A stretch of 64,000 nucleotides of DNA from an uncultured Lachnospiraceae bacterium (GTDB lineage: Bacteria > Bacillota > Clostridia > Lachnospirales > Lachnospiraceae), in the NCBI GenBank assembly GCA_910577675.1, contig CAJTOR010000013.1, positions 22,024-86,023 of the forward strand. The letters are read 5' to 3'. The notes beneath the pieces are model-generated. The model worked only from the letters and a program-made list of their open reading frames with translations. It made no database searches and was not told where the DNA came from. Shown here piece by piece: positions 33,900 through 41,655 of the stretch. The position numbers and the translations under genes were made by a program. Each line of letters begins with the position of its first letter. The stretch's first letter is position 1.

Positions 33900-34841
33900 A
33901 TGGGAAGGTATATTTTTGGAATTGATATCGGCGGAACCACCATCAAATGCGGTTTTTTTACAAAGGATGGGGAGTTGATTGAAAAGTGGGAGATTGTGAC
34001 AAGGCGGGAGGAGAAGGGAGCGCATATCCTTTCGGATGTCGCGGCAGCCATTCTTGAAAAATGTGCGGAGAGGGGCATTCAAAAAGAGGAAGTATGCGGG
34101 ATTGGACTCGGTATCCCGGGACCGGTCAGGGCGGACGGCACGGTGTTAAAATGCGCCAATCTTGGCTGGGACATTACCCCGGCAGCAAAGATTATGCAGG
34201 AGATGACGGGCATTCCTGTTAAGGCAGGGAATGACGCGAATGTGGCGGCGCTCGGGGAGATGTGGAAAGGCGGCGGCAGGGGCTATGAGGATGTGATCAT
34301 GGTGACGCTTGGCACGGGTGTGGGCGGCGGTGTGATACTTAACGGCAGGATGGTTGCGGGCAGCAACGGTGCGGGCGGCGAGATCGGTCATATGATTGTA
34401 AACAGTGGGGAGGAGGATGCCTGTGGGTGTGGAGGACATGGGCATCTGGAGCAGTACGCATCGGCGACCGGAATTGTCCGCATGGCCAAGAAGAAACTTG
34501 CAAACGATGATGCCCCGACAAAGCTTAGGGAATATGGGGAGCTGAGTGCAAAAATTATTTTTGACTGTGCAAAAGAAGGAGATTTGGTTGCACTGGAACT
34601 TGTGGATGAGCTTGGGCGCTATCTTGCACTGGCACTCTCGCATGTGGCGGCAACGGTTGACCCGCAGGTCTTTGTGATAGGAGGCGGTGTTTCGCGCGCC
34701 GGGGAAATCCTGATTGATGCGGTGCGCAGGCACTATAATGAAAACATTCTCTTCGCGTTGCAGGGCAAGGGATTTTGTCTTGCCGAACTTGGAAACGATG
34801 CGGGGATTTACGGCAGTGCGTGGCTTGCTGCGGGGATTTAG
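33900..34841 (+). CDS. ROK-family sugar kinase (probable glucokinase)
   Basis: 313 residues from the ATG at 33900, which follows AGGGGGAAG and lies 1 nt after the hprK stop. ROK landmarks: IFGIDIGGTTIKCGFF (ATP site), GLGIPGPVRADG, NDANVAALGEMWKGGG, VTLGTGVGGGVILNG, the catalytic GAGGEIGHM and the zinc-binding CGCGGHGHLEQYAS. It closely fits the Gram-positive GlcK type that phosphorylates glucose. In this place, between hprK and cell-wall genes, a GlcNAc or mannosamine substrate is also conceivable. Confidence 0.93.
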   Translation: MGRYIFGIDIGGTTIKCGFFTKDGELIEKWEIVTRREEKGAHILSDVAAAILEKCAERGIQKEEVCGIGLGIPGPVRADGTVLKCANLGWDITPAAKIMQEMTGIPVKAGNDANVAALGEMWKGGGRGYEDVIMVTLGTGVGGGVILNGRMVAGSNGAGGEIGHMIVNSGEEDACGCGGHGHLEQYASATGIVRMAKKKLANDDAPTKLREYGELSAKIIFDCAKEGDLVALELVDELGRYLALALSHVAATVDPQVFVIGGGVSRAGEILIDAVRRHYNENILFALQGKGFCLAELGNDAGIYGSAWLAAGI

Positions 34842-35037
34842 TTCCATGAAACTGCCGGAATAACAGAAAAAAAACCGGGGAAACACAGCACAATATACAA
34901 AAATCAAAATCTTAGGATGAAATAATGGTCATTTGCATAAAATTATGTTATAGTGTAAAGGTTGCATAAAGAATGTGCCCTACCCGCTTTTTTGCAGGTG
35001 GGCGCAAAGAAATCTTACAGAAACGGCGGGAAATGCA

Positions 35038-35958
35038 GTGGAGCAGGATTTTTATGAAAAACTGGTTGCGATTGTAAACGAAGACAGGGTACAAAGAAAT
35101 GAGCTGCTTGGCCGCCATACGACATTTCGGATTGGCGGTCCGGCAGACTATTTTGTTTGTGCGGCAGGGGAGGAGCTTCCCCACATCATCGCACTTTGCA
35201 AGAGTGAGGGGATGCCTTATTTTTTGATTGGCAACGGGAGCAACCTGCTTGCGGCGGATGCGGGCTACAGGGGAACGGTCATAAAACTTTGTCAGACAGG
35301 TGTTCTTTCTTTTGAGGAAGGGGAGGAGTCCCTTACGGCGCGGGTGGGCGCAGGTGTGGCTCTCTCGGTTTTTGCGAAGGAGGTGGCGGCGCGCGGCGGG
35401 GCAGGTTTTGCCTTTGCGGCTGGAATCCCCGGCAGTATCGGCGGTGCCATCTATATGAATGCGGGGGCATACGGCGGTGAGATTGCGGATTTTATCTCGC
35501 GTGTGCAGGTACTTACCGGCAGCGGGGAAATTGTTGCCATGGAAAAAGAGGAACTTAAATTTTCTTACCGTTCCAGTATTTTACAGGAGAGGGAACTCTA
35601 CGTGCTTTCTGCTGATTTTTGTTTCCCAAATGGAGATATACACGCGGAACGTGAACGGATTGAAGAATTGGCTGCCCTGCGCCGGCAAAAGCAGCCGTTA
35701 GAATTTCCGAGTGCGGGCAGTACTTTTAAGCGGCCCTATGGATATTTTGCGGGGAAGCTTATTATGGAAGCGGGACTTTCAGGGCTCAGGGTGGGCGGCG
35801 CGAAAGTTGCCGAAAAACACTGTGGTTTTGTGGTGAATGATAAGGATGCGACAGCCGCGGATGTGGCGGCACTGATCGCCAAAGTGCAGGCTCTTGTCTG
35901 GGAGAAGCACGGAGTGCGGCTTTCTCCGGAAATCCGTTTTTTGGGGAAGTTTGATTAA
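35038..35958 (+). CDS. murB: UDP-N-acetylenolpyruvoylglucosamine reductase
   Basis: 306 residues from a GTG at 35038 (GGCGGGA 8 nt upstream); the frame opens at 34975 but the extra residues do not resemble MurB. FAD-binding segments HTTFRIGGPADYF, LIGNGSNLLAADAGYRGTVI and AGIPGSIGGAIYMNAGAYG are typical. FPSAGSTFKRP carries the catalytic serine, and KHCGFVVND fits the type IIa-like enzymes of Firmicutes. It makes UDP-MurNAc, the second dedicated step of peptidoglycan precursor synthesis, and is followed closely by rapZ. Confidence 0.96.
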   Translation: MEQDFYEKLVAIVNEDRVQRNELLGRHTTFRIGGPADYFVCAAGEELPHIIALCKSEGMPYFLIGNGSNLLAADAGYRGTVIKLCQTGVLSFEEGEESLTARVGAGVALSVFAKEVAARGGAGFAFAAGIPGSIGGAIYMNAGAYGGEIADFISRVQVLTGSGEIVAMEKEELKFSYRSSILQERELYVLSADFCFPNGDIHAERERIEELAALRRQKQPLEFPSAGSTFKRPYGYFAGKLIMEAGLSGLRVGGAKVAEKHCGFVVNDKDATAADVAALIAKVQALVWEKHGVRLSPEIRFLGKFD

Positions 35959-36014
35959 GCCTGCAAAAAGGGTTTTGATTAAAGGCCGCGGGCAGCGGTA
36001 GAATGAGAGGGAAA

Positions 36015-36869
36015 ATGAGGTTTGTTGTCGTGACAGGTATGTCGGGGGCGGGCAAAAGTTCCGTGCTCAAAATGTTGGAGGATGCGGGATATTTCTGTGT
36101 GGATAATCTGCCGATCCCGCTGATTCCGACATTTGCGAGGCTGACTGTGAGGGAGAGTGAAAATATCACAAAGATTGCGCTCGGCATGGATATCCGCAGT
36201 GGGCAGGCACTTGCGGGGGCGGAGCAGGTTTTTTTGGAACTTAAAAAAGAAGGATACCCTTATGAAATCCTTTTTCTGGAATGTGAGACACCGGTGCTTG
36301 TAAAGAGATTTAAGGAAACGCGTCGCACGCACCCGCTATCCGGCACGGACAGGGTGGATAAGGGGATTGAGGAAGAGCGCAGAAGACTGGCGTTTTTGAA
36401 ATCGAAGGCGGACTGCATCCTTGATACAAGCCATCTGTTAATCAGGGAACTGAAAAATCAGATTGACCATATTTTTGTTGAGAACGGGACATACCATAAT
36501 TTTTTTGTTACAATACTTTCGTTTGGGTTTAAGCATGGGATACCGGCGGATGCAGACCTGGTTTTTGATGTGAGGTTTTTAAAAAACCCTTATTATGTGC
36601 CGGAATTAAAGAACCTGACCGGTCAGGAACAGGAAGTTCGGGATTATGTACTCTCATCCCCGATGGCACCTGCCTTTTTAGACAAGCTCGAGGAACTTCT
36701 GCTTTTTTTGATTCCGGGTTATATCGAGGAGGGAAAAAACCAGCTTGTTGTGGCGGTTGGCTGTACCGGAGGGAAGCACCGCTCCGTCACAGTGGCGTAT
36801 GAACTTGGGAAGCGCCTGAAAAAAGCGGAGTACGGGATAAAGACTGACCACCGCGATATTTCCCGGTAA
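36015..36869 (+). CDS. rapZ: RNase adapter/nucleotide-binding protein RapZ (YvcJ)
   Basis: 284 residues from the ATG at 36015, following GAGAGGGA; an in-frame ATG at 36003 is possible. Walker A in VVTGMSGAGKSSVL, then the family phrases DAGYFCVDNLPI, FLECETPVLVKRFKETRRTHPLS and, in the C-terminal domain, SFGFKHGIPADADLVFDVRFLKNPYY and VGCTGGKHRSVTVA. In E. coli RapZ controls glmS mRNA decay through small RNAs; in Bacillus YvcJ is a nucleotide-binding protein of unclear role. It keeps the usual neighbours murB and whiA. Confidence 0.96.
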   Translation: MRFVVVTGMSGAGKSSVLKMLEDAGYFCVDNLPIPLIPTFARLTVRESENITKIALGMDIRSGQALAGAEQVFLELKKEGYPYEILFLECETPVLVKRFKETRRTHPLSGTDRVDKGIEEERRRLAFLKSKADCILDTSHLLIRELKNQIDHIFVENGTYHNFFVTILSFGFKHGIPADADLVFDVRFLKNPYYVPELKNLTGQEQEVRDYVLSSPMAPAFLDKLEELLLFLIPGYIEEGKNQLVVAVGCTGGKHRSVTVAYELGKRLKKAEYGIKTDHRDISR

Positions 36870-36922
36870 GTCTTGCATTTTTAGACTGTGAGTCGGGCGC
36901 TAATAAAGGACGGAGGCAAAAA

Positions 36923-37879
36923 ATGTCGTTTTCAGGGAAAGTGAAGGACGAGCTGCTTGAGCGCTATCCCACAGCAAGGCATTGTATGCTGGCGGAACTT
37001 GCAGCAATTACATTTTGTTGTGGCAGGGTATCCTGGGAAAATAATAATATACAAAATATGGAAATTTATACGGAAAATGAAGGTATTACAAGAAAATACT
37101 TTACATTATTGCAAAAAACATTTAATATATTAAAGGTTAAATTGTTGGATAAAGGGGAAAATGCAGTTAAAAAGGGTCCTTTTGCGGCTGTCCTGTACAG
37201 GGAGGATGGGGCGGACCGCGTAGCGGGGGCGCTGAAGCTGACAAGGAGCGGTGCGGGGAACACGGATTATTCCATCAACCCGATTGTCGTGCAGAATACC
37301 TGCTGTAAACGCGCTTTTCTTCGCGGTGTTTTTCTGGCTGCGGGTTCGATTTCCGACCCAAAGAAAGCATACCATCTTGAGATTGTTTTTGATGAGGAGG
37401 GGAAGGCTGTCTGGGTAAGGGATGTCATCCACGCGTTTATGATTGACGCGAAGGTAGTGAAGCGCAAAAAATATTTTGTGGTCTATGTGAAGGAGGGGGC
37501 GCAGATTGTTGACCTGCTCAATATTATGGAAGCGCATCTGGCTTTGATGGAACTTGAAAATATCAGGATCTTGAAGGAGGTGCGCAACAGTGTGAACAGG
37601 CAGGTTAACTGCGAGGCTGCGAATATCAATAAGACAGTTCAGGCGGCAGCAAAACAGATCGGAGATATCTTATATATCCGGGATAATTTTGGGTTTGACA
37701 ATCTTGAGGATGGTTTGAGGGAGATTGCTGTTTTGAGGATTGAGTATCCGGAGGCATCCTTAAAAGAATTGGGAGAAATGTTGCCCGTCCCGCTCGGAAA
37801 GTCCGGGGTAAATCACCGGCTAAAACGGCTTGGCAGTATTGCGGAGGGCTTGAAGGAAAAAAAGGAGGAAGAGGTATGA
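36923..37879 (+). CDS. whiA: Sporulation/cell-division regulator WhiA
   Basis: 318 residues. LAGLIDADG-like N-terminal part (FSGKVKDELLERYP, ELAAITFCCGRV, CKRAFLRGVFLAAGSISDP) and a C-terminal helix-turn-helix (LRIEYPEASLKELGEMLPVPLGKSGVNHRLKRL). GGACGGAGGC precedes the ATG. In Firmicutes it affects cell division and chromosome segregation. In Bacillus yvcK lies between rapZ and whiA; it is missing here. Ends in a 4-nt ATGA overlap with the HPr-like gene. Confidence 0.96.
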   Translation: MSFSGKVKDELLERYPTARHCMLAELAAITFCCGRVSWENNNIQNMEIYTENEGITRKYFTLLQKTFNILKVKLLDKGENAVKKGPFAAVLYREDGADRVAGALKLTRSGAGNTDYSINPIVVQNTCCKRAFLRGVFLAAGSISDPKKAYHLEIVFDEEGKAVWVRDVIHAFMIDAKVVKRKKYFVVYVKEGAQIVDLLNIMEAHLALMELENIRILKEVRNSVNRQVNCEAANINKTVQAAAKQIGDILYIRDNFGFDNLEDGLREIAVLRIEYPEASLKELGEMLPVPLGKSGVNHRLKRLGSIAEGLKEKKEEEV

Positions 37880-38163
37880 TTTCGAAAAAAATCAGGATTT
37901 GTTTGCCGGAGGGGCTTGAGGCAAGACCGATCGCGCTTTTGGTGCAGGTGGCAAGCCAGTACGAGAGCAGTGTGTATGTGGAGTGCGGTGACAAGAAGGT
38001 GAATGCAAAGAGCATTATGGGTATGATGAGCCTTGCGCTGCCAACAGGGGAGGAACTTATTGTGACGACAAGCGGTGCGGATGAAATTGACGCGATCAAT
38101 AATATTGAAAAGTATCTGTGCGGCAGGCAGGAAGCGAGCAGGCGCGTGGCAGAAGGGCGATGA
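37876..38163 (+). CDS. Crh-like HPr-family protein lacking the phosphocarrier histidine
   Basis: 95 residues with the HPr fold. The active-site segment reads PEGLEARPIALLVQVAS, where HPr has GLHARPA: His15 is replaced by Glu, so the protein cannot receive phosphate from Enzyme I. The regulatory region is kept: VNAKSIMGMMSLAL contains the serine equivalent to Ser46, the HprK target. This is the same logic as Bacillus Crh, which has Gln at position 15 and works only as CcpA corepressor. The gene overlaps whiA by 4 nt, in the same genomic slot as crh in Bacillus. A dedicated partner of the HprK encoded six genes upstream is the best reading. Confidence 0.9.
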   Translation: MISKKIRICLPEGLEARPIALLVQVASQYESSVYVECGDKKVNAKSIMGMMSLALPTGEELIVTTSGADEIDAINNIEKYLCGRQEASRRVAEGR

Positions 38164-38178
38164 AATTTAAAAATATGG

Positions 38179-38207
38179 TTGACACCGGGGAAGAAAAGCT
38201 TTATAAT
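38179..38207 (+). promoter_or_regulatory. Consensus promoter of serC-serA
   Basis: Exact consensus TTGACA (38179-38184) and TATAAT (38202-38207) with a 17-nt spacer, giving a leader of about 125 nt. The leader contains a GCGCGG/CCGCGC stem (about 38258-38283) and a GTCG/CGAC stem soon after the start. Confidence 0.93.
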
Positions 38208-38340
38208 TCTTGTAATTTGTCGTGCTAAAGCGACAACGCAACAGAACGATGCATTGCGGCTTGCGCGGGGGAGTGGGATACCGCGCAGGGAGGTGTTTCG
38301 TTTTGCAGGGCGCTTTGAAAATGAAGGAGGATTACATATT

Positions 38341-39423
38341 ATGGGCAGAGTCTACAATTTTTCTGCGGGTCCGGCCGTATTGCCGGAGGAGGTTTTAAGG
38401 GAGGCAGCGGCGGAGATGCTCGACTATAAGGGAACCGGCATGTCCGTTATGGAGATGAGCCATCGCTCCAAGGCATATGAGGGGATTATTACGGATGCGG
38501 AAAAGGATCTCAGGGAGCTTATGCAAATCCCGGACAATTACAAAGTCCTGTTTTTGCAGGGCGGGGCTTCCCTGCAATTTGCGATGATTCCGATGAACCT
38601 GATGAAGAATAGGAAGGCTGCATATATTATTACCGGACAGTGGGCGAAGAAAGCTTATCAGGAGGCGGCGCTTTACGGGGAAGCTGTCGCGGTTGCCTCT
38701 TCTGCGGACAAGACATTCTCTTATATTCCGGACTGCTCTGATCTTCCGATCCCGGAAGATGCGGACTATGTGTATATTTGTGAGAATAATACCATCTATG
38801 GCACGAAGTTTTGGAATCTTCCTGATACGAAGGGGAAGACCCTGGTTGCGGATGTGTCATCATGCTTTCTTTCCGAGCCGGTTGACGTTACAAAGTACGG
38901 GGTGATTTATGGCGGTGTCCAGAAGAATATAGGACCTGCCGGGGTTGTGATCTGCATTATCCGTGAGGATCTGATAACGGAGGATGTATTGCCGGGCACA
39001 CCGACAATGATGCGCTACAAAATTCACGCGGACAATGGTTCGATGTACAATACACCGCCAGCCTATGGCATCTATATTTGTGGAAAAGTTTTCCGGTGGC
39101 TGAAAAAACAGGGGGGGCTTGAGGCGATAAAAGAGCACAATGAGAAGAAGGCAAAGATTCTTTATGATTTTCTTGATGGCAGCGGGCTCTTTAAAGGTAC
39201 GGTGGCAAAGAAGGATCGCTCGCTTATGAATGTGCCTTTTGTGACGGGGAATGAGGAACTTGATGCGAAATTTGTGAAAGAGGCGAAAGCAGCAGGCTTT
39301 GAGAACCTTAAAGGGCACCGCACCGTGGGCGGCATGCGCGCAAGTATCTACAATGCAATGCCGATCGAGGGCGTGGAAAAACTCGTCGCATTCATGAAAG
39401 AATTCGAAACCCACAACTCATAA
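38341..39423 (+). CDS. serC: Phosphoserine aminotransferase
   Basis: 360 residues from the ATG at 38341, 9 nt after AAGGAGGA. The frame is open back to 38179, but that point is the -35 box of the promoter. Class V aminotransferase features: YNFSAGPAVLPEEVL, MSHRSKAYEGII, FLQGGASLQFAMIPMN, the PLP lysine in YGGVQKNIGPAGV (about residue 197) and GGMRASIYNAMP. It converts 3-phosphohydroxypyruvate to phosphoserine with glutamate and PLP. serA follows; the phosphatase step may be done by the ThrH homologue at 46090. Confidence 0.96.
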   Translation: MGRVYNFSAGPAVLPEEVLREAAAEMLDYKGTGMSVMEMSHRSKAYEGIITDAEKDLRELMQIPDNYKVLFLQGGASLQFAMIPMNLMKNRKAAYIITGQWAKKAYQEAALYGEAVAVASSADKTFSYIPDCSDLPIPEDADYVYICENNTIYGTKFWNLPDTKGKTLVADVSSCFLSEPVDVTKYGVIYGGVQKNIGPAGVVICIIREDLITEDVLPGTPTMMRYKIHADNGSMYNTPPAYGIYICGKVFRWLKKQGGLEAIKEHNEKKAKILYDFLDGSGLFKGTVAKKDRSLMNVPFVTGNEELDAKFVKEAKAAGFENLKGHRTVGGMRASIYNAMPIEGVEKLVAFMKEFETHNS

Positions 39424-39429
39424 TTTTAA

Positions 39430-39552
39430 GGGGGATGTGCGGAACTAAAACAGCACATGCCCCGTAGGGCACCAGGAAGGATTTGCGGGAGCGAAGCGAA
39501 CGAAAAGCCTTCCGCGAAGGAAGGGTGCCGGGAGGGGGATGTGCGGAACTAA
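39430..39552. repeat. Palindromic element between 19-bp direct repeats in the serC-serA gap
   Basis: The 19-mer GGGGGATGTGCGGAACTAA occurs at 39430-39448 and again at 39534-39552. Between and including them are nested inverted repeats: GCACATGCCCC (39453-39463) with GGGGGATGTGC (39534-39544), GGCACC (39468-39473) with GGTGCC (39524-39529), and GGAAGG (39475-39480) with CCTTCC (39508-39513). The inner part holds GCGAAGCGAACGAA. It would fold into one long hairpin in the operon mRNA. Confidence 0.75.
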
Positions 39553-39566
39553 TATAGGAGAGCATG

Positions 39567-40730
39567 ATGATCAAAGTAAATTGTTTAAACCCGATCTCGA
39601 AGGTCGGAATGAACCTGCTGCCAGATACATTCGGCACGACGGACAACTTAAATGAAGCAGATGCAGTGCTTGTAAGAAGCGCCGCAATGCATGAACTTGA
39701 ACTTCCAAAAAGCCTGTTGGCAGTTGCGCGCGCAGGAGCGGGAGTCAATAACATCCCGCTCGATAAATGTGCCGACGCGGGGATTGTGGTATTTAACACC
39801 CCGGGCGCAAACGCAAACGGTGTCAAGGAAATAGTGCTGGCAGGAATGCTCCTTGCAGCGCGCGATATCCGCGGCGGCATGGACTGGGTAAGCGAAAACC
39901 GCGGCGATGAGAATATCAGCAAAACAATGGAGAAAGCCAAAGCAAAATTTGCAGGGACGGAAATAAGGGGCAAAAAACTCGGCGTAATTGGTCTTGGGGC
40001 AATCGGCGTACTGATTGCAAACGCTGCGACCCATCTCGGCATGGAAGTGATTGGCTGTGACCCGTTTTTATCAGTGGCAAACGCATTAAACCTCTCACGC
40101 AATGTAAAAATTGTAAAATCAAATTCCGAGATATTTGCCGAGTGTGACTATATCACCGTACATGTCCCGCTCCTTGATGATACAAAGGGAATGTTTAATA
40201 AGGCATCCCTCTCGATGATGAAGGACGGTGTGGTGATCCTCAATTTCTCTCGCGACCTTCTGGTAAACGAGGAGGATATGGGTGAGGCACTCTCCACCGG
40301 CAAGGTAGCAAAATATGTAACAGATTTCCCGACAAAAAAGATTGCAAATATGGAAAATGTCATAGCCTTCCCGCATCTTGGCGCATCGACCGCGGAGTCG
40401 GAGGATAACTGTGCAGTGATGGCAGTCGAACAGTTAGTGGACTACATCGAGAACGGCAATATAAAGAACTCGGTGAACTACCCTGCGATGGATGCCGGAA
40501 AATGCCAGACGGCAGCACGTATCTGTGTATGCCACAAGAATATCCCGAACATGCTGGCACAGTTTACGGGCGTGTTCTCCGCAGCGGGCATCAATATTGA
40601 AACGATGGTAAATAAGAGCCGGGGCAATTACGCATATACGGTGCTTGATATCTGTTCGAGAGCCAGTGCGGAACTTGTGGATAAAGTAAACGCAATTGAA
40701 GGTGTATTAAAGGCGAGGGCAATACAGTAG
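39567..40730 (+). CDS. serA: D-3-phosphoglycerate dehydrogenase
   Basis: 387 residues starting at 39567 (GGAG 6 nt upstream; an adjacent ATG at 39564 is the alternative). NAD-binding fold GKKLGVIGLGAIGVLIANAA, catalytic Arg in VLNFSRDLLVN region, and HLGASTAESEDNCA with the active-site His. The C-terminal ACT domain (NIPNMLAQFTGVFSAAGINIETMVNKSRG) suggests allosteric control by serine. First step of serine synthesis from 3-phosphoglycerate. It follows serC and is cut off by a terminator at 40742. Confidence 0.95.
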   Translation: MIKVNCLNPISKVGMNLLPDTFGTTDNLNEADAVLVRSAAMHELELPKSLLAVARAGAGVNNIPLDKCADAGIVVFNTPGANANGVKEIVLAGMLLAARDIRGGMDWVSENRGDENISKTMEKAKAKFAGTEIRGKKLGVIGLGAIGVLIANAATHLGMEVIGCDPFLSVANALNLSRNVKIVKSNSEIFAECDYITVHVPLLDDTKGMFNKASLSMMKDGVVILNFSRDLLVNEEDMGEALSTGKVAKYVTDFPTKKIANMENVIAFPHLGASTAESEDNCAVMAVEQLVDYIENGNIKNSVNYPAMDAGKCQTAARICVCHKNIPNMLAQFTGVFSAAGINIETMVNKSRGNYAYTVLDICSRASAELVDKVNAIEGVLKARAIQ

Positions 40731-40741
40731 AAAAACAGCGG

Positions 40742-40781
40742 ATGGCAGGATGGCTTTAACGCAGGCTATCCTGCCATTTTT
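40742..40781 (+). terminator. Terminator after serA
   Basis: ATGGCAGGAT (40742-40751) / ATCCTGCCAT (40768-40777), perfect 10-bp stem followed by a T-run (40777-40781). Confidence 0.9.
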
Positions 40782-40809
40782 ATGTGCCGCCGTTTAGTAG
40801 AAGGTTGTG

Positions 40810-40935
40810 AAACAGCTTTTAACCTGATAAAGAAGCCCATGCTTCTAAGTCGTAAAGACGAAAACGATAGGTAAGGGGGGATTACTTTGCGATAGCAGTA
40901 TGGGAATATGAGGAAGTGGCGGAGAGGATTCCTTC
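40810..40935 (+). repeat. Structured intergenic element, partial relative of the repeat family
   Basis: Contains ACCT/AGGT closing two stems (AGAAGC-ccat-GCTTCT and TCGT-aaag-ACGA), then GATAGCAGTATGGGAATATG (40891-40910), closely similar to the 3' part of the elements at 46697 and 52432, then an AGGAA/TTCCT hairpin (40911-40933) before a T-rich stretch. The 5' part recalls the end of IS200/IS605 tnpB genes. It lies upstream of the xpt promoter. Confidence 0.5.
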
Positions 40936-40946
40936 TCTTCTTTGAA

Positions 40947-40964
40947 TTAAATGATGTCATTTAA
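40947..40964. promoter_or_regulatory. Operator candidate upstream of xpt
   Basis: Inverted repeat TTAAATGA-TG-TCATTTAA (40947-40954 / 40957-40964), ending 1 nt before the xpt -35 box. Its position would suit an activator or repressor. The binding protein is unknown. Confidence 0.6.
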
Positions 40965-40965
40965 G

Positions 40966-40994
40966 TGGACGGTTACATAGTTTTGCAGTATATT
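40966..40994 (+). promoter_or_regulatory. Promoter of xpt
   Basis: TGGACG (40966-40971) and TATATT (40989-40994) spaced by 17 nt. Transcription would begin near 41001, leaving a leader of under 20 nt, too short for a purine riboswitch. Confidence 0.7.
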
Positions 40995-41018
40995 TGCGAG
41001 AATGGAAAGAGGTGGAAC

Positions 41019-41600
41019 ATGCAGTTATTGAAAGATCGTATCCGCAGGGACGGAGTGATAAAACCGGGGAATGTCCTGAAAGTAGACAGTTTTTTAAATC
41101 ATCAGATGGACATAGGATTGCTCAATGAGATTGGAAAAGAATTTAAACGGCGCTTTGCAGATCTAAATATCACAAAAATCGTGACGGTTGAGGCATCCGG
41201 TATAGGGATCGCCTGCATAGCAGCCCAGTATTTTGATGTGCCTGTGATTTTTGCGAAAAAAACGCAGAGTGTAAATATTGACGGCGATGTTTATTCGGCA
41301 CAGATTGAGTCGTTCACCCACAAAAGGAATTACGATGTAATTGTGTCGAAGAAGTTTTTAAATGCGCAGGACAATGTGTTGTTGATCGACGATTTCCTCG
41401 CGAACGGATGTGCGCTACTGGGGCTGATAGAGATTGTCGCAAGTTCCGGTGCAAATGTAGCGGGGATAGGCATTGTGGTGGAGAAGGGTTTCCAGTCCGG
41501 CGGCGAGGTAATCCGTGAGATGGGACTAAGGTTAGAATCCCTGGCGGTTGTGGAGCGGATGGATGCCGAAACGGGGGAAATATTTTTTAGGGGAGAGTAG
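41019..41600 (+). CDS. xpt: Xanthine phosphoribosyltransferase
   Basis: 193 residues from the ATG at 41019 (AAAGAGGTGG 4 nt upstream). The sequence fits the Xpt family throughout: LLKDRIRRDGVIKPGNVLKVDSF, LNHQMDIGLLNEIGKEF, the phosphoribosylpyrophosphate-binding loop VLLIDDFLANGCALLGLIEI, VEASGIGIACIAAQYF and GIGIVVEKGFQSGG. It salvages xanthine to XMP. In Bacilli xpt is controlled by a guanine riboswitch; none is visible here, and the mapped promoter leaves no room for one. The following ABC genes are probably a separate unit. Confidence 0.95.
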   Translation: MQLLKDRIRRDGVIKPGNVLKVDSFLNHQMDIGLLNEIGKEFKRRFADLNITKIVTVEASGIGIACIAAQYFDVPVIFAKKTQSVNIDGDVYSAQIESFTHKRNYDVIVSKKFLNAQDNVLLIDDFLANGCALLGLIEIVASSGANVAGIGIVVEKGFQSGGEVIREMGLRLESLAVVERMDAETGEIFFRGE

Positions 41601-41655
41601 AAAATAATCTAAAGCTATCTGTATCGGAAAAGGTTTTTAAGAAGGGGGAAGCGGG

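Noticed and set aside
38208..38340. Possible serine T-box in the serC leader (GAGTGGGATACCGCGC resembles the T-box core).
   Set aside because: The leader from the mapped promoter is only about 125 nt, with no specifier stem, and the core carries two extra bases. No terminator/antiterminator pair is visible.
38179..38340. Longer serC reading frame starting at 38179.
   Set aside because: That position is the -35 box of a consensus promoter, and the extra residues do not belong to the aminotransferase.
40782..41018. Guanine/xanthine riboswitch expected before xpt.
   Set aside because: None of the conserved purine riboswitch junction sequences are present, and a good promoter lies at 40966-40994, leaving under 20 nt of leader.
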